Shown piece by piece: positions 26,705 to 36,044 of a stretch of 64,000 nucleotides of DNA. The notes beneath the pieces were generated by a model. It was not told where the DNA came from, did no database searches, and saw only the letters and a program-made list of their open reading frames with translations. The position numbers and the translations under genes are program-made. Source of the stretch: an uncultured Pelagibacteraceae bacterium. Lineage in GTDB: Bacteria; Pseudomonadota; Alphaproteobacteria; Pelagibacterales; Pelagibacteraceae. The stretch covers positions 1-64,000 of the forward strand of contig CACGIZ010000001.1 in the NCBI GenBank assembly GCA_902573235.1. The letters run 5' to 3'. Every line of letters starts with the position of its first letter. Within the stretch, counting starts at the first letter, position 1.

Positions 26705-27787
26705 ATGATTATGGTTCCAATAAAAGAAGCTCTTACCTTTGACGATGTAACTTTAGTTCCAAAGTATTCTGAAATATTACCTTCAGAAGTCGATACTAGT
26801 ATAAAGCTAACAAAATTTTTGAAATTAAAAATTCCTTTACTATCATCAGCAATGGACACAGTTACTGAAAGTAAAATGGCTATAGCTATTGGTAGAGCAG
26901 GAGGAATAGGTGTTATTCATAGAAATTTAGATATAAAAAAACAAATATTAGAAATCCAAAAAGTAAAGAAACATAAAATATTGGTTGGCGCTGCAGTAGG
27001 CGCAGGTCCAAAAGAGTTTGAAAGAGCTTCTGCAATTTTAAAAGAAAATGTAGACTTGATTGTAGTTGATACTGCTCATGGTCATACCAAAAAAGTCTCA
27101 GAAATAATAAGATTTATTAAAAAGAAAAAAAATAAAAAAACAGCTCTATGTGCAGGTAATGTTGCAACAGCTCAAGCAGCAAAGTTTTTAAAAAAATTAG
27201 GTGTAGATATTATTAAAGTTGGAATTGGACCAGGTTCAATTTGTACAACAAGATTAGTTGCAGGTATAGGTGTTCCCCAATTAAGCGCGATATTAAATGT
27301 TAGAAATGGAGTGAGGGATAAAAATGTTAAGATAATATCAGATGGTGGAATAAAATATTCTGGTGATTTAGCAAAAGCTTTTGCAGCAGGAGCAGATGCA
27401 GTAATGATAGGCTCATTATTTGCAGGTACAGATGAAACTCCTGGAAAATTAATTAAAAAAAATGGCAAATTATTTAAAAGTTTTAGAGGAATGGGTTCTG
27501 TTGGTGCAATGAATAAAGGTTCAGCTGATAGATATTTTCAATCTAAACAAAAAGATATTTCTAAATATGTTCCTGAGGGTGTTGAAGGTCTTGCTAAATA
27601 TAAAGGTAAAGTTAGCAACGTTATTTATAAATTAGTTGGTGGTTTAAGATCCTCTATGGGTTATCTTGGATCTAAACAAATAAAATATCTTAGAAAAAAT
27701 CCTCAATTTGTTAAAATTACAAAAGCTGGATTTTATGAAAGTATGGTTCATAATGTCGATATTGTTAAAGATGGAAATAAATACTAA
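26705..27787 (+). CDS. guaB: IMP dehydrogenase lacking CBS domains
   Basis: Oxidises IMP to XMP in GMP synthesis. The catalytic loop GIGPGSICTTRLVAGIGVPQ carries the active Cys, and the flap has GSADRYFQ (Arg-Tyr pair) and KYVPEGVEGLAKYKG. At 360 aa it is about 125 residues shorter than typical bacterial IMPDH: the barrel continues from VIHRNLDIKKQ straight to KILVGAAVG where two CBS domains are normally inserted. GMP reductase has a similar length, but its flap and loop differ, and guaA follows 423 bp downstream, supporting IMPDH. It may escape nucleotide control through CBS domains. Confidence 0.88.
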   Translation: MIMVPIKEALTFDDVTLVPKYSEILPSEVDTSIKLTKFLKLKIPLLSSAMDTVTESKMAIAIGRAGGIGVIHRNLDIKKQILEIQKVKKHKILVGAAVGAGPKEFERASAILKENVDLIVVDTAHGHTKKVSEIIRFIKKKKNKKTALCAGNVATAQAAKFLKKLGVDIIKVGIGPGSICTTRLVAGIGVPQLSAILNVRNGVRDKNVKIISDGGIKYSGDLAKAFAAGADAVMIGSLFAGTDETPGKLIKKNGKLFKSFRGMGSVGAMNKGSADRYFQSKQKDISKYVPEGVEGLAKYKGKVSNVIYKLVGGLRSSMGYLGSKQIKYLRKNPQFVKITKAGFYESMVHNVDIVKDGNKY

Positions 27788-28221
27788 TGAATAAAATAAC
27801 AAAAATTATATTAACACTTTTTATTACTTGTAATATTTCTGTTGCTAATAGTAGTGAAAAATTTTTTGATGAGGGTTTAAAATTATACAATGATAAAAAA
27901 TATGATGATGCGAAATTTATGTTTGAAAGAAGTATTGTTTTTAATCCAAAAGACTCTAGCTCATATTTGTACTTAGCAAAAATTTATAATCATCAAGAAG
28001 AACAAGATAAAGAAGAAAAAAATTTAGATGCCACTTTATTAATTGAACCAGATAATGAAGAGGCAATATTAATGCTTATGAAAATAGGATTAAAAACATC
28101 AGACTATTCCAAAGTAAAAAATTTATCTCAGACATTCAAAAAGGTTTGCAAAAATCTATGTGATGAAAATAAAAAAATATTAGAGACTCTTGATAATATA
28201 GAACCAAAAAATGAGTCTTGA
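27787..28221 (+). CDS. Small exported TPR-repeat protein
   Basis: A 144-aa protein with a signal peptide (about residues 1-22) and two to three tetratricopeptide repeats ([20 protein letters not shown] and following). It overlaps guaB by one base and guaA by 11 bp, lying between the two GMP-synthesis genes. A periplasmic scaffold role is likely but no partner is known; the position between guaB and guaA may only reflect transcriptional packing. Confidence 0.75.
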   Translation: MNKITKIILTLFITCNISVANSSEKFFDEGLKLYNDKKYDDAKFMFERSIVFNPKDSSSYLYLAKIYNHQEEQDKEEKNLDATLLIEPDNEEAILMLMKIGLKTSDYSKVKNLSQTFKKVCKNLCDENKKILETLDNIEPKNES

Positions 28222-29773
28222 TCAAAGTTTAGATAAAATCTTAATTATAGATTTTGGATCACAATTTACACAACTAATTGCTAGAAGAATAAGAGAACTT
28301 GGCGTGTTTTCTGAAATAATTAGCCATAAAAAGATAAAAAAAAATAACATTGATAAAACTATTAAAGGAATAATTTTATCAGGTGGTCCACTAAATGTTT
28401 ATGAAATTAAGAAATATTCATTTGATAGTAAAATAATTCAAGAAGGAATACCTGTACTAGGTATATGTTTTGGACATCAAATACTTTCTAAAATTAATGG
28501 AGGTAGAGTAAAACAATCAAAACATAGAGAATTTGGATTAGCAAATATTTCTAAAAAGAAAAATAGTGTTTTAACAAAAAAATTTTTTAAGGGAAAAAAT
28601 TCAGTTAAAGTTTGGATGAGCCATGCAGATCAGGTATCAAAATTACCGAAAAATTTTAGAGTGATAGCTTCAAGTCAAAATTCAAAATTTGCAATGGTCG
28701 AGAATCAATACAAAAAATTTTATGGAGTTCAGTTTCATCCAGAAGTAACACATACTGAAAATGGAAAAATAATTATAAGTAATTTTATTTTTTTAATTTG
28801 TAAAGTTAAGAAAAATTGGTCAGTCAAAAACCAAAAAATCAAATTAATAAAAGAAATTAGAGATCAAGTGGGAAATAAAAAAGTAATATGTGCATTATCT
28901 GGTGGAGTTGATAGCAGTGTTGTTGCTCAATTATTGAATAAAGCAATAGGAAAAAAACTATATTGTATTTTTGTTAATACAGGACTTTTACGAAAAAATG
29001 AGGAAAAACAAGTTGTTGAGACTTTCAGAAGAAAATTGAAAATAAATTTAATATATGTAAATGCTGAAAATGAGTTTTTAAATAAACTGAAAAATATTTC
29101 AGATCCAGAAAAAAAAAGGAAAATAATTGGAAATCTTTTTATAAAAATTTTCGAACGTTATGCAAAAAAAATAAAAGATGTAAAGTTTTTAGCTCAAGGC
29201 ACTCTGTATCCAGATTTAATTGAAAGTAAATCGGTTACTGGTAGTCAAACATCTAAGATTAAATCTCATCACAATGTAGGTGGATTACCAAAAAAAATGA
29301 AACTTAAATTAGTTGAACCGCTTAAGTTTTTGTTTAAAGATGAGGTAAGAAGATTAGGTTTAGAATTAAGTTTAAGTAAGGAAATTATTTCGAGACATCC
29401 TTTCCCGGGTCCTGGTTTAGCTATAAGAATGCCAGGTTTTATTACAAAAAATAAGATTAATATATTAAGAGAGGCAGATTTTTATTTTATAAAAGCCCTA
29501 AAAGACCATGGTTTGTATGATAAAATTTGGCAAGCTTATGCAGCCTTGCTTCCGGTAAAGACAGTTGGAGTAATGGGAGATAATAGGACTTATGAATATT
29601 TATGTTTGCTTAGAGCTATTACTTCAGAAGATGGGATGACAGCAGATTTTTATGATTTTAAAAAAACATTTATACAAATGATTTCAAATAAAATTGTTAA
29701 TAGTATAAGAGGAATAAATAGAGTAGTTTATGATGTTACATCTAAACCACCAAGTACTATTGAATTAGAATGA
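28211..29773 (+). CDS. guaA: GMP synthase (glutamine-hydrolysing)
   Basis: Aminates XMP to GMP with glutamine and ATP. It is 520 aa with two domains: a class I glutamine amidotransferase (catalytic Cys in [10 protein letters not shown], His and Glu in FHPEVTHTE) and an ATP pyrophosphatase with the SGGVDSSV P-loop-like motif. The C-terminal dimerisation domain ends with [11 protein letters not shown], as expected. Overlaps panB by 4 bp. Together with guaB it completes the GMP branch of purine synthesis. Confidence 0.98.
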   Translation: MSLDQSLDKILIIDFGSQFTQLIARRIRELGVFSEIISHKKIKKNNIDKTIKGIILSGGPLNVYEIKKYSFDSKIIQEGIPVLGICFGHQILSKINGGRVKQSKHREFGLANISKKKNSVLTKKFFKGKNSVKVWMSHADQVSKLPKNFRVIASSQNSKFAMVENQYKKFYGVQFHPEVTHTENGKIIISNFIFLICKVKKNWSVKNQKIKLIKEIRDQVGNKKVICALSGGVDSSVVAQLLNKAIGKKLYCIFVNTGLLRKNEEKQVVETFRRKLKINLIYVNAENEFLNKLKNISDPEKKRKIIGNLFIKIFERYAKKIKDVKFLAQGTLYPDLIESKSVTGSQTSKIKSHHNVGGLPKKMKLKLVEPLKFLFKDEVRRLGLELSLSKEIISRHPFPGPGLAIRMPGFITKNKINILREADFYFIKALKDHGLYDKIWQAYAALLPVKTVGVMGDNRTYEYLCLLRAITSEDGMTADFYDFKKTFIQMISNKIVNSIRGINRVVYDVTSKPPSTIELE

Positions 29774-30543
29774 ATAAAATAAAGAAAATTCTAAATAAAA
29801 AAAATAAATCTAAAATTGTTTGTCTTACAGCTTATTCAAAAAATTTTTCAGAAGAAATAGATAAATATGTTGATATTGTATTAGTTGGAGACTCCTTAGG
29901 ATCAGTTTTATATAATTACTCCACCACTAGAAAAGTAACCTTGACAGAAATGATCAATCACTCAAAAAGTGTAAAGTTAGGAATTAAAAAAAGTTTAATG
30001 GTAGTAGACATGCCATATAAAACTTATGATACAAAAAAATCAGCGCTTAAAAATGCTAGAAAAGTTATTAAAGAGACAAAATGTGATGCTGTTAAATTAG
30101 AGGGAGGGAAAAAAGTTATAGATCAAATTAAGATTCTTATAAAAAATAAGATACCGGTCATGGGACATATTGGATTACTTCCGCAAACTGTTAAAGGAAA
30201 ATTTAAATCTAAAGGTAAAACCTCTAAAGAAATTAATCAATTAATGAATGATGCTCTGTTGCTTCAAAAAAATGGAGTTTTTGCAATTGTTTTGGAATGT
30301 GTAAAAACACCAATTGCAAAACAAATTACAAAAGAATTAAGAATTCCAACAATTGGTATTGGCTCATCTGTTCATTGTGATGGTCAAGTTCTTGTAACGG
30401 ATGATTTATTGGGTTTGAATTCTTCAAATATTAAATTTGTCAAAAAGTTTATTAATTTAAAGAAATATATAAACTCAGGATTAAAAAAATTTGTCTCAGA
30501 AGTTAGGTCTAAAAAATATCCAACAAAAAAGCATTCTTATTAA
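29770..30543 (+). CDS. panB: 3-methyl-2-oxobutanoate hydroxymethyltransferase
   Basis: Adds a hydroxymethyl group from methylene-THF to 2-oxoisovalerate, giving ketopantoate for pantothenate and CoA. It is 257 aa with the conserved [44 protein letters not shown] and [16 protein letters not shown] segments, which bind Mg and substrate. It uses a one-carbon unit, so it draws on the methylene-THF made by the glycine cleavage system. Stop shares TTAA with the convergent terC-like gene. Confidence 0.96.
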   Translation: MNKIKKILNKKNKSKIVCLTAYSKNFSEEIDKYVDIVLVGDSLGSVLYNYSTTRKVTLTEMINHSKSVKLGIKKSLMVVDMPYKTYDTKKSALKNARKVIKETKCDAVKLEGGKKVIDQIKILIKNKIPVMGHIGLLPQTVKGKFKSKGKTSKEINQLMNDALLLQKNGVFAIVLECVKTPIAKQITKELRIPTIGIGSSVHCDGQVLVTDDLLGLNSSNIKFVKKFINLKKYINSGLKKFVSEVRSKKYPTKKHSY

Positions 30544-31151
30544 AAATATTTCTTAAATTGTTCATTGATTGATAGAATTTCTAAATCTACAAGGCCACCA
30601 ATTACAAGTTGAATTGCAACTAATAAAATAAATACTAAACCAATATAAACAATCCATAAATGTTTTTGTATATAGTTTGCGAGATATGTTGCTAAAGCTC
30701 CAGTAAGAACGACAGAAAGTACAAGCCCAAAGATCATAAAACCAAAATTTCCTTTCGATGCACCCACCACACCGATGACGTTATCAAAGCTAATCATTAT
30801 GTCAGCAAATAAAACTTTAAAAACACTTTCTATAAAAGATGGTTCTTTAGATTTTTTTGTTGGAGATTTGACCTTTTTAATTTCAAAAAGATCTTTTCTT
30901 AAATCATTTACTATCCAAATTAAAAGTAAACCACCTAATATTTTTACAAAATAGAATTTAAATAAGTAAGTAGCAAAAATTGCAAAAATAATTTTAAAAA
31001 CTAGAGCACCAGTGACACCCCATAAAATTATTTGCCTTTTATTTTTTGGAATGAAATTAGCTGAAATGACACCAATGATAATCGCATTATCTGCTGTTAA
31101 GATAATTGTGATGAATATAATTTGAGCTAATATGATTAATTCTTCTAACAA
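30540..31151 (-). CDS. TerC-family integral membrane protein
   Basis: A 203-aa membrane protein with about 6-7 helices. The TerC signature acidic residues are present in the first helix (TADNAIIIGVI) and in the second repeat (FADIMISFDNVIGVVGAS), where conserved Asp and Asn are thought to bind metal. Relatives (YjbE, Alx, TerC) export manganese or other metals. It has no visible Mn riboswitch. The gene is monocistronic and convergent with panB. Confidence 0.85.
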   Translation of the reverse strand: MLEELIILAQIIFITIILTADNAIIIGVISANFIPKNKRQIILWGVTGALVFKIIFAIFATYLFKFYFVKILGGLLLIWIVNDLRKDLFEIKKVKSPTKKSKEPSFIESVFKVLFADIMISFDNVIGVVGASKGNFGFMIFGLVLSVVLTGALATYLANYIQKHLWIVYIGLVFILLVAIQLVIGGLVDLEILSINEQFKKYF

Positions 31152-31264
31152 AGTAAGAATATACTATTAAATTTTTCTTATATTTCAATTAAAAGTAGTA
31201 TTATTTTTTTATTGATAATTATTTTAATACATAATGAAATACTCTTAATAAAAATGGAGGATAA

Positions 31265-32236
31265 ATGAAGTTTATTAAATATTTATTTACTATTTTAGTT
31301 TCAATAATTTTGTCAATTAATCTTGCAGTAGCAGAAAAGTGGGATATGGCTCTAGCTTATGGGGCTGGAAACTTTCATTCTGCTAACGCAGCTGAGTTTG
31401 CAAAAAATGTAACTGAAAAAAGTGGAGGAAAATTAACGATTGTTACTCACCCTGGTGGTTCATTATTTAAGGGTGGAGAAATCTTTAGAGCAGTTAGAAC
31501 TGGACAAGCTCAAATTGGTGAAAGATTTATGTCTGCTTTAGGAAAAGAAGATCCATTACTAGAAGTAGACTCGCAACCATTCTTAGCAACATCATATTCT
31601 GATGCTATGAAATTATATAAGGCTTCAAAAGCTGAAATTATAAAAGGATTAGACGAAAAAGGTTTAATATTTTTATATGCAGTGCCATGGCCAGCTCAAG
31701 GTTTGTATAGCAAAAAAGAAATTAATTCTGTTGATGATCTAAAAGGATTAAAATTTAGAGCTTACAATTCTGCAACAATAAGAATAGCTGAGTTGACTGG
31801 AATGGCTCCAACAAAAATAGAAGCTGCTGAAATAAGTCAGGCATTTTCTACTGGAGCAGTTGAAAGCATGATTACATCGCCTACTACAGGGAAAAATTCC
31901 AAAATTTGGGAAAATGGTGTGAAATATTTTTATGATATTGCAGCATGGTTTCCAAAAAATATGATTATTGTAAATAAGGATGCTTGGAATAAACTAGATA
32001 AAGCAACTCAAGATTTAGTAATGAATCAAGCAGCTTTAGCTGAGAGAAAAGGTTGGCAATTATCTAAACAAGGAAATGTAGGTGATAAAAAAGCTTTAGC
32101 TGACGCCGGAATGGTAGTTGGTAAAGTAAATGCACCTTTGCAAGCTCACTTTGAAAAGGTCGGAGAGACAATGGCAAAAGAATGGTCTCAAAAAGCTGGA
32201 TCAAGAGGAGCAGCTGTATTATCAGCATATAAATAA
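31265..32236 (+). CDS. TRAP transporter solute-binding protein (DctP family)
   Basis: A 323-aa periplasmic ligand-binding protein with a signal peptide (residues 1-23, ending AVA). It has the DctP fold, including GGSLFKGGEIFRAVRTGQAQIG, and LKGLKFRAYNS, in which an Arg usually contacts the carboxylate of the ligand. A strong GGAGG ribosome site (31256-31260) precedes the ATG. It heads a P-Q-M transporter. The ligand is unknown, but the neighbouring 5-oxoprolinase genes hint at pyroglutamate (inference). Confidence 0.93.
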   Translation: MKFIKYLFTILVSIILSINLAVAEKWDMALAYGAGNFHSANAAEFAKNVTEKSGGKLTIVTHPGGSLFKGGEIFRAVRTGQAQIGERFMSALGKEDPLLEVDSQPFLATSYSDAMKLYKASKAEIIKGLDEKGLIFLYAVPWPAQGLYSKKEINSVDDLKGLKFRAYNSATIRIAELTGMAPTKIEAAEISQAFSTGAVESMITSPTTGKNSKIWENGVKYFYDIAAWFPKNMIIVNKDAWNKLDKATQDLVMNQAALAERKGWQLSKQGNVGDKKALADAGMVVGKVNAPLQAHFEKVGETMAKEWSQKAGSRGAAVLSAYK

Positions 32237-32249
32237 ATTTGATCTTTAA

Positions 32250-32279
32250 TTAAGGCCACTAGATTTTTAGTGGCCTTAA
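32250..32279 (+). promoter_or_regulatory. Intercistronic hairpin between TRAP binding-protein and membrane genes
   Basis: A 12 bp perfect stem TTAAGGCCACTA (32250-32261) / TAGTGGCCTTAA (32268-32279) with loop GATTTT lies in the 49 bp spacer, 6 bp before the DctQ start. It lacks a T-tract. It can act as a transcription attenuator or mRNA processing barrier, giving more binding protein than membrane subunits. It could also occlude the DctQ ribosome site. Confidence 0.7.
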
Positions 32280-32285
32280 ATCATT

Positions 32286-32768
32286 ATGCTTGAATCATTA
32301 GATAGAAATTTAAATAAACTTTATAAGTTTTCAGGATATATTGCTGCAATATTTTTAATCTTTGTAGCAGTTTTCATCTTAATAGGTATTTCATCAAGAA
32401 TTTTTGGTTTTTATATTAGAGGACTTGCTGAATATTCTGGTTATTGCATGGCAGCAGCATCTTTTTTTGCCTTAGCTTACACATTTGTTGAAGGAGGACA
32501 TATTAGAATTACACTTTTTTTAGAAAAGTTATCAGGATTTAAAAAAAAATTAATTGAAACTTGGTGTTTAGGTATGGCAAGTTTTTTTTCAGGATATTTA
32601 GCTTTTTATTTTATAAAGATGTTAATTATTTCTTATAAATTTCAAGAACGAAGTGAGGGAGCAGATGAAATTTTAATTTGGATCCCCCAGACTAGTGTTG
32701 CTGTTGGCTCAGCAATATTCTTTATAAGTGTTTTTCACCAATTTATTTTAACAATAAAAAAAAATTAA
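32286..32768 (+). CDS. TRAP transporter small membrane subunit (DctQ family)
   Basis: A 160-aa membrane protein with four hydrophobic helices, the DctQ size. It has the family pattern R-x-F-G-F-Y-I-R-G-L-A-E-Y in the first loop and EGGHIRITLFLEKL later. With DctM it forms the membrane domain of a sodium-driven high-affinity importer. It starts 49 bp after the binding-protein stop, just past the intercistronic hairpin, and abuts the DctM gene. Confidence 0.9.
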   Translation: MLESLDRNLNKLYKFSGYIAAIFLIFVAVFILIGISSRIFGFYIRGLAEYSGYCMAAASFFALAYTFVEGGHIRITLFLEKLSGFKKKLIETWCLGMASFFSGYLAFYFIKMLIISYKFQERSEGADEILIWIPQTSVAVGSAIFFISVFHQFILTIKKN

Positions 32769-34079
32769 ATGGCTGAGATACTTTTAACGATTTTCTTTAT
32801 AAGTGTTTTATTATTTTTTTTAGGATCTGGTATTTGGGTTGCTTTAAGTATGATCGGGGTATCAGCTATTGGGATGATGTTATTTACTTCAAGGCCTGTA
32901 GGCGATGCTATGGCCACAACAATATGGGGCACCTCATCTTCTTGGACACTGACAGCACTACCATTATTTGTCTGGATGGGTGAAATTTTATTTAGGACAA
33001 GACTTTCCGAAAATTTATTTAAGGGTTTATCACCATGGATGCAAAAATTACCAGGTGGTTTAATCCATGTAAATGTGGTTGGCTGTGCATTATTTGCAGC
33101 AATATCAGGTTCTTCAGCAGCTACAGTTGCAACAGTCGGTAAGATGTCAATTCCTGAATTAAGAAAGAGAAATTATCCAGAAAAAATTTTACTTGGTAGT
33201 TTAGCTGGCTCAGGAACATTAGGTTTACTTATTCCACCTTCAATAATCTTGATTATCTATGGAGTTGCAGTTCAAGAATCTATAGCAAAATTATTTATTG
33301 CTGGAATTATACCTGGAATAATGATTGCTCTAATATTCATGTCTTATGTAATCATTTGGTCGCTCATTAATAAAAAATCGATGCCAAAAATTATTGAAGA
33401 GTATTCATTTTTAGAAAAAATAAAAAGATCAAAACAGCTTTTACCTGTAATTATTTTAATATTAGCTGTTATTGGATCTATATATACCGGCATAGCAACA
33501 GCTACTGAGGCAGCATCTCTTGGAGTAGTTGGAGCGTTAATATTGTCGTATTTTCAAAAAAGTTTGACATTAAAAACATTTAAATCTTCCTTACTTGGTG
33601 CAACCAAAACATCTTGTATGATTGCATTTATTCTAGCTGGTTCAACTTTTTTATCCTTAGCAATGGGGTTTACTGGACTGCCTAGAAATTTGGCCCTTTG
33701 GATTCAAAATATGGATTTATCTCCTTATGTTTTAATTTTTGTTTTAATGATTTTCTATATAATCTTAGGAATGTTTCTTGATGGAATTTCGGCTGTTGTT
33801 TTAACAATGGCAATAATTGAACCAATGATAAGACAAGCTGGTTTTGACATGATTTGGTTTGGTATCTTTCTAGTTATCGTCGTTGAAATGGCTCAAATTA
33901 CTCCACCGGTAGGTTTTAATTTATTCGTTCTTCAAGGAATGGCAAAAAAAGATATGGGATTTATTGCTCGAAGTGCATTTCCACTATTTTTATTAATGGT
34001 TTTAGCGGTTATCTTGGTTGTGATTTTTCCTGAGATTGCTTTATGGATGCCTGAGCAAATGATTAAAAATATAAATTAA
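32769..34079 (+). CDS. TRAP transporter large membrane subunit (DctM family)
   Basis: A 436-aa membrane protein with about 12 helices. Recognisable DctM features are the N-terminal LGSGIWVALSMIGV, GSSAATVATVGKMSIPELRKR and GSLAGSGTLGLLIPPSIILIIYG, which form the substrate and Na+ sites, and a C-terminal repeat with ITPPVGFNLFVLQG. It is the transport channel of the DctPQM system. Stop shares TTAA with the convergent TPR gene. Confidence 0.94.
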   Translation: MAEILLTIFFISVLLFFLGSGIWVALSMIGVSAIGMMLFTSRPVGDAMATTIWGTSSSWTLTALPLFVWMGEILFRTRLSENLFKGLSPWMQKLPGGLIHVNVVGCALFAAISGSSAATVATVGKMSIPELRKRNYPEKILLGSLAGSGTLGLLIPPSIILIIYGVAVQESIAKLFIAGIIPGIMIALIFMSYVIIWSLINKKSMPKIIEEYSFLEKIKRSKQLLPVIILILAVIGSIYTGIATATEAASLGVVGALILSYFQKSLTLKTFKSSLLGATKTSCMIAFILAGSTFLSLAMGFTGLPRNLALWIQNMDLSPYVLIFVLMIFYIILGMFLDGISAVVLTMAIIEPMIRQAGFDMIWFGIFLVIVVEMAQITPPVGFNLFVLQGMAKKDMGFIARSAFPLFLLMVLAVILVVIFPEIALWMPEQMIKNIN

Positions 34080-34567
34080 TATTTTGATTTTTCTCCAGCT
34101 ATTACTGCTTTAAGCTGATCATATTCTTCACAATTACAACCTTTTAAAACTTCAAGTCTCTCAACTGCAAGATTATGTCTATTTGTTGCTACATATAGTT
34201 CACCAAGATATTCATTAATACCTTTGTGTTTTGGATTAATAGCTAAACCCTGAAGATAATATTTCTCACCATTTTCGAAATCACCTAATTTTCTAGTCGT
34301 AAATCCTAAATAATTCAGCGTGTCAGCTTTATTAGGTTTTTTCTCATTTGATTTAATTAGAAGTTTTTGTGCTTTCGTATAACTTTTTTCTGCTTTTTCT
34401 AATTTTCCTTTTTTTTCATATTTCTTTGCTTTTTTTATATGTGCAACGGCTTTTTCATAGTTTGTTTTTGTTGCTGCTGATCCACTATCTCCACCAGACG
34501 ATCCAGCTGCGAAAACATTTGAAGTTACAAAGATTAATAAAGACAAGGAAAAGATAATTTTTTTCAT
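34076..34567 (-). CDS. Exported TPR-repeat protein
   Basis: A 163-aa protein with a signal peptide (residues 1-20, ending VFA) and TPR repeats (KAEKSYTKAQKLL, LNYLGFTTRKLGDFENGEKYY, NPKHKGINEYLGELYVATNRH). It has three Lys-rich coiled segments. The mature C-terminal half has two Cys (GCNC). It lies directly after pxpA on the same strand (1 bp gap), so they form an operon. No specific function is known. Confidence 0.78.
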   Translation of the reverse strand: MKKIIFSLSLLIFVTSNVFAAGSSGGDSGSAATKTNYEKAVAHIKKAKKYEKKGKLEKAEKSYTKAQKLLIKSNEKKPNKADTLNYLGFTTRKLGDFENGEKYYLQGLAINPKHKGINEYLGELYVATNRHNLAVERLEVLKGCNCEEYDQLKAVIAGEKSKY

Positions 34568-34568
34568 A

Positions 34569-35342
34569 TTAAATAAATTTTTTCATTTTGTTTAAAGTTT
34601 TAAGCTCTAAGCCATTTTCAACTAAATTTTCTTTAATAGATTTAGCTGTTGCTAATGAGCTTAGATTATCTCCATGTATACACACAGAGTCAATTTCACA
34701 AGGTATTTGCTTCCCGCTGTGACAATTAAGCGACTGAGTTTGAACCATTTTTAAAACATGCTTTTTTGCTTGTTCTGGGTCTATTATTAAAGCATGAGAT
34801 TTTTTTCTTGATACAAGATTGCCATCATCTTCATAATTTCTGTCAGCAAATATTTCGCAAGCAAACTTCATATTTAATTTTTTTGCTGCTTCTTGCATTT
34901 TTGATCCAGTAGGTACGAGATAGATTAAGTCTTTGTTAATCCCTTTGATAGTTTTGGCTAATATTGTGGCTAATTCAATATCTTCACATGCCATATTATT
35001 TAATGCTCCATGAGGTTTAACATGAGAAACCTTTTCACCGTGAGTTGAGGCAATATTTTGCAAAATTTCGTATTGATCAATTATAAGTTTTTTAATTTCA
35101 TTTTCGGAAAGGTTCATTCTTTCTCTTCCAAAATTTTCTGGATCTTTAAAAGATGGATGTGCGCCAATACTTACACCATTTTTTTTTGAAATCTTTACTA
35201 CATTATTCATGGTTTCCTCATCACCTGCATGATAACCACAAGCCACATTAGCTGAATTGACGATTTCTAATAAATCTGGATCATATTTATTGGAATGATG
35301 TTTTGATTTTTCACCTAAATCACAATTTATATTAATTTCCAT
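34569..35342 (-). CDS. pxpA: 5-oxoprolinase subunit A (LamB/YcsF family)
   Basis: ATP-dependent 5-oxoproline hydrolysis subunit. I used the ATG at 35342 (257 aa, MEININCDLGE); the frame reaches 35366. LamB/YcsF features are INCDLGE, NSANVACGYHAGDE, SIGAHPSFKDPENFGRE and SHVKPHGALNNMA. With PxpBC it opens 5-oxoproline (pyroglutamate) to glutamate. Unusually, it is on the opposite strand from pxpBC with only 27 bp between starts, so their promoters must overlap the opposite gene. Confidence 0.93.
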   Translation of the reverse strand: MEININCDLGEKSKHHSNKYDPDLLEIVNSANVACGYHAGDEETMNNVVKISKKNGVSIGAHPSFKDPENFGRERMNLSENEIKKLIIDQYEILQNIASTHGEKVSHVKPHGALNNMACEDIELATILAKTIKGINKDLIYLVPTGSKMQEAAKKLNMKFACEIFADRNYEDDGNLVSRKKSHALIIDPEQAKKHVLKMVQTQSLNCHSGKQIPCEIDSVCIHGDNLSSLATAKSIKENLVENGLELKTLNKMKKFI

Positions 35343-35369
35343 ACCCATAATTTGTAAGTATAACATGGC

Positions 35370-36044
35370 ATGATAAAAAATATATCAAATCTTGGTGACG
35401 CAGCTTTATATTGTGATTTTGGTAAAGAAGTAAACAAAGAAATTAATAGTAAAGTAATAAGATACTTTAAAAGCATTCAAAAAGAAAATATCGATGGAAT
35501 TAATAACTTAACCCCATCATACAACAAATTAATTGTTTCATTTAATTTGCGTAAAATAAATTTTCAAATGGTAAAAAGAAAAATTGAAAATTTGAATATC
35601 ATTAATGATGATAAATTTGAAACTAATAAAATTCAAATACCTGTTTGTTGTGATGAAAATTTTTCACTAGATATAAAAAGATTAGAGGAAATTCTTAAGA
35701 TTAATCGAGATAAAATATATGAAAAATTTTTTGGCAAAGAATTTTTTTGTTATATGACTGGCTTTATTGCAGGAATGCCATTTTTAGGTGATTTGGAAAA
35801 TGAACTTCATGCAAAACGTCTAGAAACACCAAGAGTAAAAGTGCCCAAAGGTTCAGTCGGATTAACAGAACAATTTGCAAATATTTATACGTTCGAAAGT
35901 CCTGGGGGATGGAATATCATTGGCAATACTCCTCTAAATATTTTTGATAGTTCAAAAGAAAAAAAACCAAACTTAATAAATCCAGGTGACACAATAATTT
36001 TTGAAAGAATTACTGAAAACCAATATCAAAATTACAATGAGTAA
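35370..36044 (+). CDS. pxpB: 5-oxoprolinase subunit B (KipI family)
   Basis: A 224-aa KipI/allophanate-hydrolase subunit 1-like protein. The conserved Y-M-T-G-F-I-A-G-M-P-F-L-G and TPRVKVPKGSVGLTE stretches are present, followed by YTFESPGGWNIIGNTPLNIF. It works with PxpC as the heteromer that supports PxpA. The ATG at 35370 leads directly into NLGDAALYCDFG, the expected N-terminus. It overlaps pxpC by 8 bp. Confidence 0.93.
   Translation: MIKNISNLGDAALYCDFGKEVNKEINSKVIRYFKSIQKENIDGINNLTPSYNKLIVSFNLRKINFQMVKRKIENLNIINDDKFETNKIQIPVCCDENFSLDIKRLEEILKINRDKIYEKFFGKEFFCYMTGFIAGMPFLGDLENELHAKRLETPRVKVPKGSVGLTEQFANIYTFESPGGWNIIGNTPLNIFDSSKEKKPNLINPGDTIIFERITENQYQNYNE

Noticed and set aside
26705-27787. 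Reading the guaB-like gene as GMP reductase because of its length
   Set aside because: The SICTTRLVAGIGVPQ loop, the ADRYFQ flap and the YVPEGVEG stretch match IMP dehydrogenase, and guaA is close downstream.
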